Origin: an uncultured Alphaproteobacteria bacterium
GTDB taxonomy: Bacteria; Pseudomonadota; Alphaproteobacteria; UBA2966
Direction: 5' to 3'
Assembly: GCA_958295725.1 (NCBI GenBank)
Contig: OY282368.1
Span: 2,812,001-2,876,000, forward strand
DNA: 64,000 nucleotides
A program made the position numbers and the translations under genes. Every line of letters begins with the position of its first letter. Positions within the stretch are counted from its first letter, which is position 1. The notes under the pieces were generated by a model that was given only the letters and a program-made list of their open reading frames with translations, ran no database searches and had not been told where the DNA came from. Below are positions 26,777-36,090 of this stretch, piece after piece.

Positions 26777-27417
26777 GACGACGCGGCCACCGCCGGCCGA
26801 CGGTGCGCGCCGCGGCCGCGGCCGTCGCTGCGGCCGCCCTGATCTGGGCAGGCGGACTCGTATGGTTCGCCGCGGGATTGCCCCGCGGTGTCGAGGATCC
26901 GGTACGCGCGACGGACGGTGTCGTCGTTCTCACGGGAGGCAGCGACCGGCTCGCGTCCGGACTGGATATCCTGGCCGCCGGCAAGGCGAGGAAGCTGTTC
27001 GTCACGGGCGTACACTGGCGGACGTCGTCGGCGCGGCTGCAACGGCTTCAGCGGCGGGAACCCGGGATGTTCGAGTGCTGCGTCGTGCTCGGCAAGGTCG
27101 CGGCGAACACGGCCGGCAACGCTTCGGAGACCGCGCGCTGGGTGGCCGGGGAAGGCTATCGATCGTTGCGGGTGGTGACGGGCGCCTACCACATGCCGCG
27201 TAGCCTGCTCGAGTTCCGCCGCGCCATGCCCGGGGCCATCCTCGTCGCGCATCCTGTATTCCCGGCCCACGTCAAGCTGTCGCGGTGGTGGCGCTGGCCG
27301 GGAACCACGAGCCTTATCGCGACCGAGTACGGCAAGTACCTGATGAGTCTGGCCCGGATCCGGATCGTGGACGATCCATGGGACGGTCGGCGGGATGGAA
27401 CGGGTTTGGGCGCGTGA
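26773..27417 (+). CDS. YdcF/DUF218 family membrane-anchored protein
   Basis: The 214-aa protein has one N-terminal membrane helix (about residues 12-32) and a DUF218 domain with VVLTGGSDRLASGLDIL, KLFVTGVH and NTAGNASETARW, then VVTGAYHMPRSLLEFRRAMP. Relatives such as SanA and ElyC act in envelope or peptidoglycan precursor processes; the exact job here is unknown. GTG start overlaps gmhB; the end overlaps plsC. Confidence 0.85.
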   Translation: MRRRGHRRPTVRAAAAAVAAAALIWAGGLVWFAAGLPRGVEDPVRATDGVVVLTGGSDRLASGLDILAAGKARKLFVTGVHWRTSSARLQRLQRREPGMFECCVVLGKVAANTAGNASETARWVAGEGYRSLRVVTGAYHMPRSLLEFRRAMPGAILVAHPVFPAHVKLSRWWRWPGTTSLIATEYGKYLMSLARIRIVDDPWDGRRDGTGLGA

Positions 27418-28136
27418 TCGCCGTCCGTTCGTTCGTCTTCAACCTTGTCTTCTACGCCTGGACGGCGTTCATGCTCGTCGTCTGCACGCCGATCCTGGCG
27501 TTCGACCGGCGGGTCACCGTCCGTTGCCAGACCTTCTGGGCCAAGGGAGTGCTGTGGTCGATGCGCGGTATCGCCGGTATCGCGCTCGACGTGCGCGGGC
27601 GCGAGAACCTCGGCGAGGCGCCGGTCATCGTCGCCTCCAAGCACCAGTCGGCCTGGGACACGCTGATCTGGCACGTAATCGTCGACGACCCGGCGGTGGT
27701 GATGAAGAGCGAGTTGCTGCGGATCCCGTTCTACGGCTGGTACTCGCTCAAGGCCGGCATGATTCCCATCGACCGCAAGGGCGGCGCGGCCGCGGTGAAG
27801 TCCATGCTACGGGCGGCGCGGCGGGCGATGGAACGCGGCCAGCCGATCATCATCTTTCCGCAGGGGACACGCGCGGCGCCGGGGACGCGCGCGCCCTACC
27901 GGTCCGGCGTCGCCGCCATTTATCGGGGGCTGGCCTTGCCCGTGGTGCCGGTGGCCCTCAATTCAGGCCTGTTCTGGCCGCGCCGTTCCCTGCGCCGCAA
28001 CCCCGGCACCATCGTCGTGGAGTTTCTGCCTCCCATCGGGCCCGGACTCGAGCGGGGGCGGTTTCTCGCCGAGCTGGGGGAACGGATCGAGGCGGCGACG
28101 GACGCGCTGGAGTTCGAGGCGTCCCGGACTCCGTGA
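27414..28136 (+). CDS. plsC: 1-acyl-sn-glycerol-3-phosphate acyltransferase
   Basis: The 240-aa membrane enzyme acylates lysophosphatidate to phosphatidate. It has an N-terminal helix (residues 8-29), the catalytic H77-x4-D82 (HQSAWD), the substrate motif IIIFPQGTRAAPG near 147-159 and a third motif VPVALNSGLFWP. The GTG at 27414 overlaps the ydcF stop; an ATG at 27378 is an alternative 12 codons longer. Confidence 0.93.
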   Translation: MIAVRSFVFNLVFYAWTAFMLVVCTPILAFDRRVTVRCQTFWAKGVLWSMRGIAGIALDVRGRENLGEAPVIVASKHQSAWDTLIWHVIVDDPAVVMKSELLRIPFYGWYSLKAGMIPIDRKGGAAAVKSMLRAARRAMERGQPIIIFPQGTRAAPGTRAPYRSGVAAIYRGLALPVVPVALNSGLFWPRRSLRRNPGTIVVEFLPPIGPGLERGRFLAELGERIEAATDALEFEASRTP

Positions 28137-28197
28137 CTCCCGCCGTATCCCGGAAAGCCCCTCGGAACCCCCCGAGATCCCGAGGTCCGCCGCGCCG

Positions 28198-28632
28198 CTA
28201 CCTGCCGTCGCGCAGCAGGGCCGCTCCGAGCGCGCCCGAGACCAGCGGGAACGCGATGTCGGTGACCTTCCACGCCAATCCCGGCTCGGCGCCCCCCAAC
28301 ACCGTGTAGGCGTCGTTGAGGGAATAGAACCAGTTCCAGAAATACATCAGCCCGACGCCGACGAAGCCGTAGAACAGCACGTTGGCGACGAGCGGCCCCC
28401 AGGTCACGGGTCCGTTCGTGTCCAGGCTTCCGGCATCGCGCTTGCGCGCGTACGAGAACCCGATGCCGAGCAGGATGGCGAGCCCGGTGAACGGGTTGAT
28501 GTATTCCCATATCGGGCTGTAGAGCGCGTCCTCGGTGGAAGCGTGGAACAGCGGTTCGACCATCGAGAATATCCCGACCACCGCCGCCGTCAGCAGCAGG
28601 TATCCGCCCGCGACCCGTTTCAATGCGTCCAT
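28198..28632 (-). CDS. Four-helix membrane protein of unknown function
   Basis: The 144-aa protein begins MDALKRVAGGYLLLTAAVVG after a G-rich ribosome site. Hydrophobic segments near 8-28, 45-62, 80-105 and 118-140 suggest four membrane helices; a tryptophan/phenylalanine cluster (LMYFWNWFYSLND) lies after the third. I do not recognise a family. It converges with plsC. Confidence 0.6.
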   Translation of the reverse strand: MDALKRVAGGYLLLTAAVVGIFSMVEPLFHASTEDALYSPIWEYINPFTGLAILLGIGFSYARKRDAGSLDTNGPVTWGPLVANVLFYGFVGVGLMYFWNWFYSLNDAYTVLGGAEPGLAWKVTDIAFPLVSGALGAALLRDGR

Positions 28633-28811
28633 GTTCGCCCCCCCTGTCCTTGCCCCGTCTCCGCCCTGTCTTCCGGCATACGACCATAGCACGACGCGGC
28701 GCGCGGCGGCGCCTCGTCGGGAGACCGGCGCGCGCCGTCGGGCCCGGCGCCCTGGCGATACGGTTTCCCCGGTCCGGCATGTCCGATCGCGGAAGCCTTC
28801 CTCGGCGCCCG

Positions 28812-28820
28812 TGGTATAAT
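28812..28820 (+). promoter_or_regulatory. Extended -10 promoter element before nrdJ
   Basis: TGGTATAAT combines a consensus TATAAT with the upstream TG of an extended -10 element. No good -35 lies 17 bases upstream. It is 90 bases before the nrdJ start. No cobalamin riboswitch was recognised in the short leader. Confidence 0.5.
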
Positions 28821-28909
28821 CGTTCCGAGTCGGCGAGACCGTCGGTTCGCGCCGCGGGGGCTCGCGGCGCAGCCTCGGCGGGCGGCGATTCGGGAACCCC
28901 GGAGTCCGG

Positions 28910-31231
28910 ATGACGACAGCCCTCGAGCCGATCTCCCGTCAGATCTGGGACATGAAGTACCGCCTCAAGTCCGCCGACGGCGCGCCGGTCGACAAGACCC
29001 TCGAGGCGACCTGGCGCCGGGTGGCGGAGGCGCTCGCGGCCGTCGAGAAGACTCCGGCGGACTGGGAAGAGGCGTTCTACGAGGCGCTGGAAGGGTTCCG
29101 GTTTCTGCCCGCCGGCCGGATCCTCGCCGGAGCCGGTACCGGGCGCGACGTCACCCTCTTCAATTGCTTCGTCATGGGCGCCGTCCCCGACGACATGTCG
29201 GGAATCTTCGAGCACCTGAAGGAAGCCGCCCTGACCATGCAGCAGGGCGGGGGGATCGGCTACGACTTCTCCACGTTGCGGCCCAAGGGCGCGCCGGTCC
29301 GGGGGGTCGGCGCCGACGCGTCGGGCCCCATCACGTTCATGGACGTCTGGGACGCGATGTGCCGCACCATCATGAGCGCCGGACACCGGCGCGGCGCGAT
29401 GATGGCGACCATGCGCTGCGACCACCCGGACATCGAAGCCTTCGTCGACGCCAAGCGGGACGCGGGTCGTCTGCGCATGTTCAACCTCTCGGTTCTCGTC
29501 ACCGACGCGTTCATGGACGCCGTGAGGGACGACGGTCCCTGGGAGCTGGTGTTCGACGGCGCGTGCTACAAGAGCCTCCCCGCCCGCGAGTTGTGGGACA
29601 GGATCATGCGGGCGACCTACGCCTATGCCGAGCCCGGCGTGATCTTCATCGACCGGGTCAACCGGACCAACAACCTGAATTACGCGGAAACGATCAGCGC
29701 GACCAATCCCTGCGGCGAACAGCCCTTGCCGCCCTACGGCGCCTGCTTGCTCGGCTCCGTCAACCTCGCCGCCCTGGTCCGGGCGCCGTTCGCGCCGGAG
29801 GCCGACATCGCCATCGACGAACTGTCGGACCTCGTCGCCATCGCCGTGCGTATGCTCGACAACGCCATCGACAGCTCGCGCTTCCCGCTGCCGCGGCAGG
29901 ACCGCGAGGCGAAGGCCAAGCGCCGGGTCGGCCTCGGCGTCACGGGTCTCGCGGATGCCCTCATCATGTGCGGGGCCCGCTACGGCGGCGCCCGCGCCGT
30001 CGAGCTGGCGGAACTCTGGATGTCGGCCCTGCGGCGGTCGGCTTATCTCGCCTCGACGTCGCTCGCGGAAGAAAAAGGCGCCTTCCCGTTGTTCGAGAGG
30101 GAACCGTTCCTCGCCTCGACGACCGTACAGAACCTCGACGGCGATGTCCGGGAAGCGATCGCGTCGAACGGGATCCGCAATGCCCTGCTCACCTCGGTGG
30201 CACCGACGGGAACCATCTCGATCGTCGCCAACAACGTTTCGTCCGGGCTCGAGCCGGTCTTCAGCTTCGCCTACGCCCGCAACGTGCTGATGCCGGACGG
30301 AACCCGTCGCGAGGAGCAGGTCAACGATTACGCCTTTCGCCTTTACAGGCAGCGCTTCGGCGAGAACGCCCCGCTGACCGACGCCTTCGTCGATGCCGGG
30401 CGCCTGACGCCGGCGGATCACGTGCGTATGCAGGCCGCGGTTCAGAAGTACGTGGATTCGGCCGTCTCCAAGACCATCAACGTACCCGAAGGCATCCCGT
30501 TCGAGTCGTTCAAGAACGTCTACCTCAAGGCCTACGAGTCCGGGTGCAAGGGGTGCACGACCTACCGGCCGAACGATGTCACCGGCGCCGTGTTGCGGGC
30601 CGGCCGCCGGGACGGGGCGGACGATTCCCAAGCCGAGCTGCCGTTGGAGGAACCGCGGGCGCGGCCGAAGGATATCTACGAGGCGGGCGGCGTGGTCTAC
30701 ATGACCAAGCCGCTGGACCGGCCCGAAGCGCTCCCGGGCGCCACCTACAAGGTGCGTTGGCCCGAGAGCGATCATGCCATGTACATCACCATCAACGATG
30801 TCGTCGCCGACGGCCGGCGACGGCCCTTCGAGGTGTTCATCAATTCCAAGAACACCGAACACTATGCCTGGACGGTGGCGCTGACCCGCATGATCTCGGC
30901 GGTGTTCCGCCGCGGCGGGGACGTCTCCTTCGTGGTCGACGAGCTGAAGGCCGTGTTCGATCCCCGTGGCGGCCACTGGATGGCCGGGCGCTACATTCCG
31001 TCTCTGCTCGCCGCCATCGGCGAGGTCATCGAGCAGCACCTCGTGGAGATCGGTTTCGTCCAGCAGCCCGAACCGGGCGCCGACGCCGGGAAACTCCGGC
31101 TCGCCGCCGCGGCGGGCGGCGGACCGGAGATTCCGGGAGCCCGCCCCTGTCCGCGCTGCGCCCAGGCCAGCGTCGTCCGCATGGAGAACTGCGACACCTG
31201 TACGTCCTGCGGCTATTCGAAGTGTAGTTAG
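28910..31231 (+). CDS. nrdJ: Adenosylcobalamin-dependent ribonucleotide reductase (class II)
   Basis: The 773-aa enzyme makes deoxyribonucleotides with vitamin B12. It shows LFNCFVMGAVPDD (first active cysteine near residue 85), GGGIGYDFSTLRP, the radical-site stretch SATNPCGEQPLPPYGACLLGS near 262-282 quoted in part, VAPTGTISIVANNVSSGLEP and a C-terminal cysteine-rich tail (CDTCTSCGYSKC) that relays reduction. No ATP-cone is evident. It stands alone, with its own promoter. Confidence 0.96.
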   Translation: MTTALEPISRQIWDMKYRLKSADGAPVDKTLEATWRRVAEALAAVEKTPADWEEAFYEALEGFRFLPAGRILAGAGTGRDVTLFNCFVMGAVPDDMSGIFEHLKEAALTMQQGGGIGYDFSTLRPKGAPVRGVGADASGPITFMDVWDAMCRTIMSAGHRRGAMMATMRCDHPDIEAFVDAKRDAGRLRMFNLSVLVTDAFMDAVRDDGPWELVFDGACYKSLPARELWDRIMRATYAYAEPGVIFIDRVNRTNNLNYAETISATNPCGEQPLPPYGACLLGSVNLAALVRAPFAPEADIAIDELSDLVAIAVRMLDNAIDSSRFPLPRQDREAKAKRRVGLGVTGLADALIMCGARYGGARAVELAELWMSALRRSAYLASTSLAEEKGAFPLFEREPFLASTTVQNLDGDVREAIASNGIRNALLTSVAPTGTISIVANNVSSGLEPVFSFAYARNVLMPDGTRREEQVNDYAFRLYRQRFGENAPLTDAFVDAGRLTPADHVRMQAAVQKYVDSAVSKTINVPEGIPFESFKNVYLKAYESGCKGCTTYRPNDVTGAVLRAGRRDGADDSQAELPLEEPRARPKDIYEAGGVVYMTKPLDRPEALPGATYKVRWPESDHAMYITINDVVADGRRRPFEVFINSKNTEHYAWTVALTRMISAVFRRGGDVSFVVDELKAVFDPRGGHWMAGRYIPSLLAAIGEVIEQHLVEIGFVQQPEPGADAGKLRLAAAAGGGPEIPGARPCPRCAQASVVRMENCDTCTSCGYSKCS

Positions 31232-31232
31232 A

Positions 31233-31252
31233 CGGGAGTGTCGGCGCTCCCG
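31233..31252 (+). terminator. Possible weak terminator after nrdJ
   Basis: CGGGAG and CTCCCG pair across an 8-base loop two bases after the nrdJ stop. No U-run follows, so termination would be weak or Rho-assisted. The rest of the 31253-31440 gap shows only a G-rich tract and no gene. Confidence 0.35.
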
Positions 31253-31440
31253 ATTCGGCCATGTGCCTGAAAACGCCCCCGGAGCGCCGTACAGTGGCCT
31301 TCTTCCGAAAACGAGGGGGGGAAGGGGCCAGATGATCCCGTGAAGGGACCTCGCGAGCGCTCTATGCGGCTCCTGGAGGCATTTCAGAATATCTCACGCC
31401 ATATAGGTCAAAAAACATCTGACAGGGATATCTTCCCAAC

Positions 31441-32493
31441 TCAGGTCGAGGCCGGACCGCCTCGGGAGTCCGGCTTCGCGAGCGAGGCGCTCCACGCCCG
31501 CTCGGCCGCGACGACCCTGGATGCTTGCGTCCACGACCCCGTGTTCTCCAGAAGGGGGGAATACTCGCCGAAGGTGAACCGCAGCGGCAGGCTGCGCTCG
31601 ACCCGGACGACCTCGTCGGCGAAGAAGCGGATCAAACGTTGCGCACCCCTGAACGCCTCGACCGTTCCGCCGTCCCAGACGACCTCCGCCCCGCCGGTCA
31701 GGTAGACGAGGTCGCCGGTCTCGAACTCGACGAACAGGAAGCCCGCTTTCGGATTGAGCAGGATGTTGCCCACCGTGTTGAAGTGGAAGTTTCCCGAGAA
31801 GTCCGGAAACACGAAGGATCGCTCGTCCTCGACCTTGACGAAGCCGGGCTTGCCGCCCCGATGGGAAACGTCGGCGCCCCGCGGGCAGGCCTCGCTTCCG
31901 TCAAGGTGCGCGGTGGCGATGAACAGGGTATCGGCCCGCTCGACGATCCGGCGCGCCGACGCGTCGAGCGCGTCCGACCGGCCGACGGTCCGCACCGCCT
32001 CCGGACGGTCGATGCCGGGTCGGACCTCGACCTCGCGTGTCTGGATGTACTGGGGACAGTTTCCGAAGGCGCGAGTGACCGCGATGGTGAAACCGTCGGA
32101 CCTCACGGCGGCTACGCGGCCGACCACCCGGTTGCGGCGGCGGCTATGGGGCTGGATACCGAGCACGCCGATATACGCGCCTTCCGTCAACGTTTCGTTG
32201 AGCGGGTCGCCGAACAGGGGCCGCGCCGCGATGTCCAGGGTCCGGTCGTCCGGGGTCGTCATGAATCCGGCGCGTCCCGGGACGAGCGACGCCCAGGGCC
32301 GTCCCCGGCCGTCCACCGCGCCGATGAGCACGAAGGGTAATTCAGCGTAGAATTCGCGATGTCGATCGGGCAGGCGGTCGCGAATCGCCCGCCGCCCGAT
32401 CTTTTCCATCTTGTCCCGGACTCCCATGCGTTCCTGAACCAGACGCTCCCCTTCGTGGAAGGGCGATGGTGGCCGCATGTCGACGTCGGTCAT
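31441..32493 (-). CDS. Pyridoxamine 5'-phosphate oxidase-family FMN protein
   Basis: The 350-aa protein has a split-barrel FMN fold with AELPFVLIGAVDGRGRPWAS (about 43-62) and VPGRAGFMTTPDDRTLDIA, and a second similar part with LFIATAHLDG and SHRGGKPGFVKVEDE, then GNFHFNTVGNILLNPKAGFL. Such proteins are often annotated as pyridoxamine oxidases or ferredoxin/FAD-linked domains; the true substrate is unknown. Start is ATG 32493; a second ATG six codons into the reading frame is possible. Confidence 0.8.
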   Translation of the reverse strand: MTDVDMRPPSPFHEGERLVQERMGVRDKMEKIGRRAIRDRLPDRHREFYAELPFVLIGAVDGRGRPWASLVPGRAGFMTTPDDRTLDIAARPLFGDPLNETLTEGAYIGVLGIQPHSRRRNRVVGRVAAVRSDGFTIAVTRAFGNCPQYIQTREVEVRPGIDRPEAVRTVGRSDALDASARRIVERADTLFIATAHLDGSEACPRGADVSHRGGKPGFVKVEDERSFVFPDFSGNFHFNTVGNILLNPKAGFLFVEFETGDLVYLTGGAEVVWDGGTVEAFRGAQRLIRFFADEVVRVERSLPLRFTFGEYSPLLENTGSWTQASRVVAAERAWSASLAKPDSRGGPAST

Positions 32494-32796
32494 GGTTTTC
32501 ACCCCGATCGAGGGACGATCCAAAGAATACGGCCGGAGAATACGGCCAGAAAACACGGATAGCCGAATCACGGACGGCTTCAAGGCCGGGCGCCTCGCGG
32601 ATAGGGCGGGAGACCGGGGCCGACATACGGCTCCCCGGCGACGGTGCGAGGAGGGCAAGCCCTTGGCGGAAAGATCTCCGCTGGGTATCTTGGCGTCCGA
32701 TTTCTCCTCCCGTCCGACAGGAGAGACCATGTTCGAGCGCCCGTCACGTGCCCGCCGCGGCGTCTCCCCGCCCCGTCCGCGCGGCGGGAGCGGGCC
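32494..32796. other. Divergent intergenic region
   Basis: These 303 bases separate two divergent genes. The 10-mer GAATACGGCC occurs twice (32525-32534 and 32538-32547) and could be an operator. Several open frames exist on both strands but lack ribosome sites and recognisable domains. Confidence 0.4.
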
Positions 32797-33966
32797 GTGA
32801 CCGGCATGGCCGGATCGGAAGAGCCTCCGATCACCCTCGGGGTCGAGGAGGAACTGTTCCTCGTCGATCCCGACTCCCGCGACCTCGTCATCGAACCCGA
32901 CGAAGGTATCTTCGAGGCCTGCAAGGAGACTTGCGGCCCCCATAAGGTCGTGCGGGAACTCCTGCGTTCCCAGATCGAGACCAATACCAGGGTGTGCGAC
33001 TCGATCGCCGGGGTGCGCGGCGCACTGCGCGAAACCCGGCGGATCGTGGTCGAGGCGGCGGAGCTGCACGGGGCGGCGGCGATGGCCGCCTCCATTCATC
33101 CCTTCGCGTCGTGGCGGGCGCAGGCGATCACACCGGCGGAGCGCTACGTGCGGTTCGCGACCACGTTCCAGGAAGGTGTGCGGCGCTTCGTCATCGGCGG
33201 CATGCACATTCACGCGGGTTTCGCCGACCAGGATACGCGCGTCCGGGTCATGACCGCGCTCCGGCGCTACCTGCCGCTGCTGCACGCCCTGTCCACCTCG
33301 TCCCCGTTCAACGCTGGGCACGATACCGGCTTCAAGTCCTATCGGCTGAATCTCGTCGGCGGCCTTCCGCGCACCGGCATGCCCGGTCCGCTGTGGTCGT
33401 GGGAGGAGTACAGAGACCTCGTCGACGATTACCGGCGCATGAAGTTCATCGACGACGGCAGCGAGCTGTGGTGGGACATCCGCCCGTCTCATCATTACCC
33501 GACCGTGGAGATGCGGATCTGCGACGTATGCACGCGCATCGAGGACGCGGTGTGCATCGCGGCTCTCTATGCGTGTCTCATCCGGCTGCTGGCGCGCCAG
33601 GATCGGGAAGGCGCGCTGCCGCCCGAGTCGCTCACGGAGCTCATCGCCGAGGACCGGTGGATCGCCCAGCGTTACGGCGTCCTCGCTTTCTTCGGCGACA
33701 GGACGTCCGGCGGCGGGCGGGTGGATATCGACGATTACGTGGCCGAGCTCGTGGACGCGCTCGCGGACGACGCGCGGGCGCTCGACTGCGAGGCCGAGAT
33801 ACGCCGCGCCACGACCATCGTCAGGGAGGGAACCGGCGCGGACCGCCAGATCGACCTCTACCGCCTGCGCCGTCTGGAAGGGGACACGGAGGAGGAGGCG
33901 CTGCGACGCGTGGTCGACTTGGTGCTCGCCGAAACCCGGGAGGATCTGGGGACCGCGTCCGGGTGA
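32797..33966 (+). CDS. ybdK: YbdK-family carboxylate-amine ligase (GCS2 type)
   Basis: The 389-aa enzyme belongs to the glutamate-cysteine ligase 2 family, with ITLGVEEELFLVDP near residue 11, the substrate segment FVIGGMHIHAGF near 130 and ELWWDIRPSHHYPTVEMRICD near 223 (quoted in part). Family members show weak glutamate-cysteine ligase activity. The GTG at 32797 has GGGAG at 6 bases; ATG 32806 is the alternative. Confidence 0.88.
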   Translation: MTGMAGSEEPPITLGVEEELFLVDPDSRDLVIEPDEGIFEACKETCGPHKVVRELLRSQIETNTRVCDSIAGVRGALRETRRIVVEAAELHGAAAMAASIHPFASWRAQAITPAERYVRFATTFQEGVRRFVIGGMHIHAGFADQDTRVRVMTALRRYLPLLHALSTSSPFNAGHDTGFKSYRLNLVGGLPRTGMPGPLWSWEEYRDLVDDYRRMKFIDDGSELWWDIRPSHHYPTVEMRICDVCTRIEDAVCIAALYACLIRLLARQDREGALPPESLTELIAEDRWIAQRYGVLAFFGDRTSGGGRVDIDDYVAELVDALADDARALDCEAEIRRATTIVREGTGADRQIDLYRLRRLEGDTEEEALRRVVDLVLAETREDLGTASG

Positions 33967-33994
33967 CGGGAGCCCGGCGCGCGCCCGGGGCCGC

Positions 33995-34411
33995 TCATCT
34001 CCCCGCCGGACCTTCCTGGATCTTCGGGACGGACGACAAGTCTTCCACCCAGGATTGGGCCGACCGGAACCATATCTGGCTCTTGGGAACGAGCGCCTCG
34101 CGCTGGCGGATCGTGCCCGTACGGAGGTTGTACACCTTCGGTCCGTCGCCCGCGGACGTCGAATAGATCTGCGACCCGCACTCGGGGCAGAACGCCTGGA
34201 TCCGCCGGGCGCCGCTCGAACCGACCTTGATGTACTCCCTGGGTTCTCCGGCAAGCTGGGTGAAGGCGTCCTCGTAGGTGTGGGCGGACACCCGGAACGC
34301 CGTGCCCGACAGGGCCTGGCAGTCGGTGCAATGGCATACGGAGACCTTGGTCTCGTCGATTTCCGCCTCGTAGGTCAGATAACCGCAGTGGCAACCGCCG
34401 TCGATCTTCAT
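33995..34411 (-). CDS. GFA-family zinc protein (glutathione-dependent formaldehyde-activating type)
   Basis: The 138-aa protein has the GFA zinc pattern: C7-x-C9, C26-x-C28-x2-C31 and C74-x2-C77 (AFCPECGSQIY). The family binds glutathione or related thiols; many members are not true formaldehyde-activating enzymes. ATG overlaps the stop of the upstream GMC gene (ATGA), so they form one unit. Confidence 0.9.
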   Translation of the reverse strand: MKIDGGCHCGYLTYEAEIDETKVSVCHCTDCQALSGTAFRVSAHTYEDAFTQLAGEPREYIKVGSSGARRIQAFCPECGSQIYSTSAGDGPKVYNLRTGTIRQREALVPKSQIWFRSAQSWVEDLSSVPKIQEGPAGR

Positions 34412-36090
34412 GTCGCTTCCTCCTCGTTTCCCTCCGGCATTCCACGCCGTCCGCGGCGACGGGCCTCCGGAGCGCGGCCCAACACGAGATCCGCCGCCTT
34501 CTCGCCGATCATCATGGTCGGCGCGTTGGTATTGCCACCCGTGATGACCGGCATGATGGAGGCGTCGGCCACCCGGAGGCGGTCCACGCCGATGACCCGT
34601 AGCTCTTCGTCCACGACCGCCTCCGGGCCCCGCCCCATGCGGCAGGTGCCGACGGGGTGAAACTCGGTGGTCGCGGCTTGGCGGATCCAGGTTTCGATAT
34701 CGACGTCGCTCCGTACATCCGGTCCAGGCTCGATCTCGCCGGCGTCGAACGGCTCGAGAGCCTCCCGTGAAAGAACGTCGCGGCAGATGTCCACGGCCTT
34801 GCGGAACAGGTCGACATCGCGCCGGTCCGAAAGGTAGTTCGCCCGGATCACGGGCCTGGCGAACGGGTCACTCGATCGGAGCTCGATGGCGCCCCGGCTG
34901 TGGGGCCGCAGGAGGCTGGTGCGCATCGCATAGCCATGCCCCTCGGCCGGGTCGCGATCGAACAGATAGGCGAAGGGCGGGCGCAATTTCATGCGCTCGA
35001 CCAGCAGCGGCAGGATGTGAGCCTGAAGGTCCGGCGCCTCGAGGTCCGGCTCGCTACGAACGAATCCGCCCGCCTCTTGGGGAAATACAGTCGTGGGTCC
35101 GGTTCCGAACAGGAGCGCGCGCGCGGTTTCCAGGACGAACCGGTCCAGCGCCAGCAGGCGATAGACCGTGACCGGCCGCTTGCTGGCGTGGCGGACCGAC
35201 AGGTCGAGATGGTCCTGCAGGTTACGGCCGACGCCCGGCAGGTCGGCGCGTACCGGGATGCCGTGCGCCGCCAGGGCGTCGGCGGGCCCGATGCCGGAGA
35301 GCATGAGAAGCTGCGGGGAATTGACGGCACCGCCGCTGAGGATCACCTCGCCGTCGGCCGTCGCTCGCTCGTCGCGTCCGCGGCGGCGGTAGGCGACGCC
35401 GCGGGCCCGGCGTCCGTCGAACAGTATCTCCGTCGCCTGGGCTCCGGTCAGGACGGTGAGGTTGGATCTCGGCAGGGCGGGATCGAGGAAGGCGCGGGCC
35501 GCGCTCCACCGCCGGCCGTTCCTGATGTTGCAGTGATAGCGCCCGAAGCCTTCCTGGGCCGCGCCGTTGAAATCGTCGGTCAGAGGATAGCCCGCCTGAC
35601 GGCCGGCCTCGATATAGGCGTCCAGGATCGGATTGTCGGAACGGGGGCCGCGAACGAACAGCTCGCCGCCGCTGCCGTGATGGGCATCGGCGCCGTCTTC
35701 GTGGTCTTCGGCCCGTTTGAAGTATGGCAGGACCTCGCGGTAGCCCCAACCGCGATTGCCGAGTCGTGCCCAGGCGTCGAAGTCGGAGGGGTGGCCCCGG
35801 ACGTAGAGCATCCCGGCGATCGTCGAACAGCCGCCGAGCATTCTGGCGCGCGGCCAGTCGACCCGTCGGCCGTTCAGTCCCGCCTCGGGCTCGGTCTCGT
35901 AATTCCAATCGCCGAAGTGATGGCGGCTGAGCTTACCGGCGATCAGGGGAACCCGGTAGAGCGGATTGCGTCCGCGGCCGCCCGCCTCGAGCAACAGGAC
36001 GCGATTGTCCCGGACGGCGCTGAGCCGGTTGGCGAGCACGCACCCCGCCGATCCGCCGCCGACGATGACGTAGTCGTAGCCTCGGGTCAC
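34408..36090 (-). CDS. GMC-family FAD oxidoreductase (choline/alcohol dehydrogenase type)
   Basis: The 560-aa flavoenzyme oxidises an alcohol or choline-like substrate. The dinucleotide motif is YVIVGGGSAGCVLANRL (residues 7-23), GMC signature 1 near 80-95 (RMLGGCSTIAGMLYVRG) and signature 2 near 255 (ILSGGAVNSPQLLMLSGIG). The C-terminal catalytic pair is in TEFHPVGTCRMG and GGNTNAPTMMIGEKAAD. GTG 36090 overlaps the stop of the truncated Rieske gene upstream. Confidence 0.92.
   Translation of the reverse strand: MTRGYDYVIVGGGSAGCVLANRLSAVRDNRVLLLEAGGRGRNPLYRVPLIAGKLSRHHFGDWNYETEPEAGLNGRRVDWPRARMLGGCSTIAGMLYVRGHPSDFDAWARLGNRGWGYREVLPYFKRAEDHEDGADAHHGSGGELFVRGPRSDNPILDAYIEAGRQAGYPLTDDFNGAAQEGFGRYHCNIRNGRRWSAARAFLDPALPRSNLTVLTGAQATEILFDGRRARGVAYRRRGRDERATADGEVILSGGAVNSPQLLMLSGIGPADALAAHGIPVRADLPGVGRNLQDHLDLSVRHASKRPVTVYRLLALDRFVLETARALLFGTGPTTVFPQEAGGFVRSEPDLEAPDLQAHILPLLVERMKLRPPFAYLFDRDPAEGHGYAMRTSLLRPHSRGAIELRSSDPFARPVIRANYLSDRRDVDLFRKAVDICRDVLSREALEPFDAGEIEPGPDVRSDVDIETWIRQAATTEFHPVGTCRMGRGPEAVVDEELRVIGVDRLRVADASIMPVITGGNTNAPTMMIGEKAADLVLGRAPEARRRGRRGMPEGNEEEAT

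Noticed and set aside
27920..31039. 1039-codon open frame antisense to nrdJ
   Set aside because: It is a shadow frame caused by high GC; nrdJ on the other strand has all family motifs.
32477..32800. 107-codon frame upstream of ybdK
   Set aside because: No ribosome site, no domain, and composition typical of noncoding GC-rich DNA.
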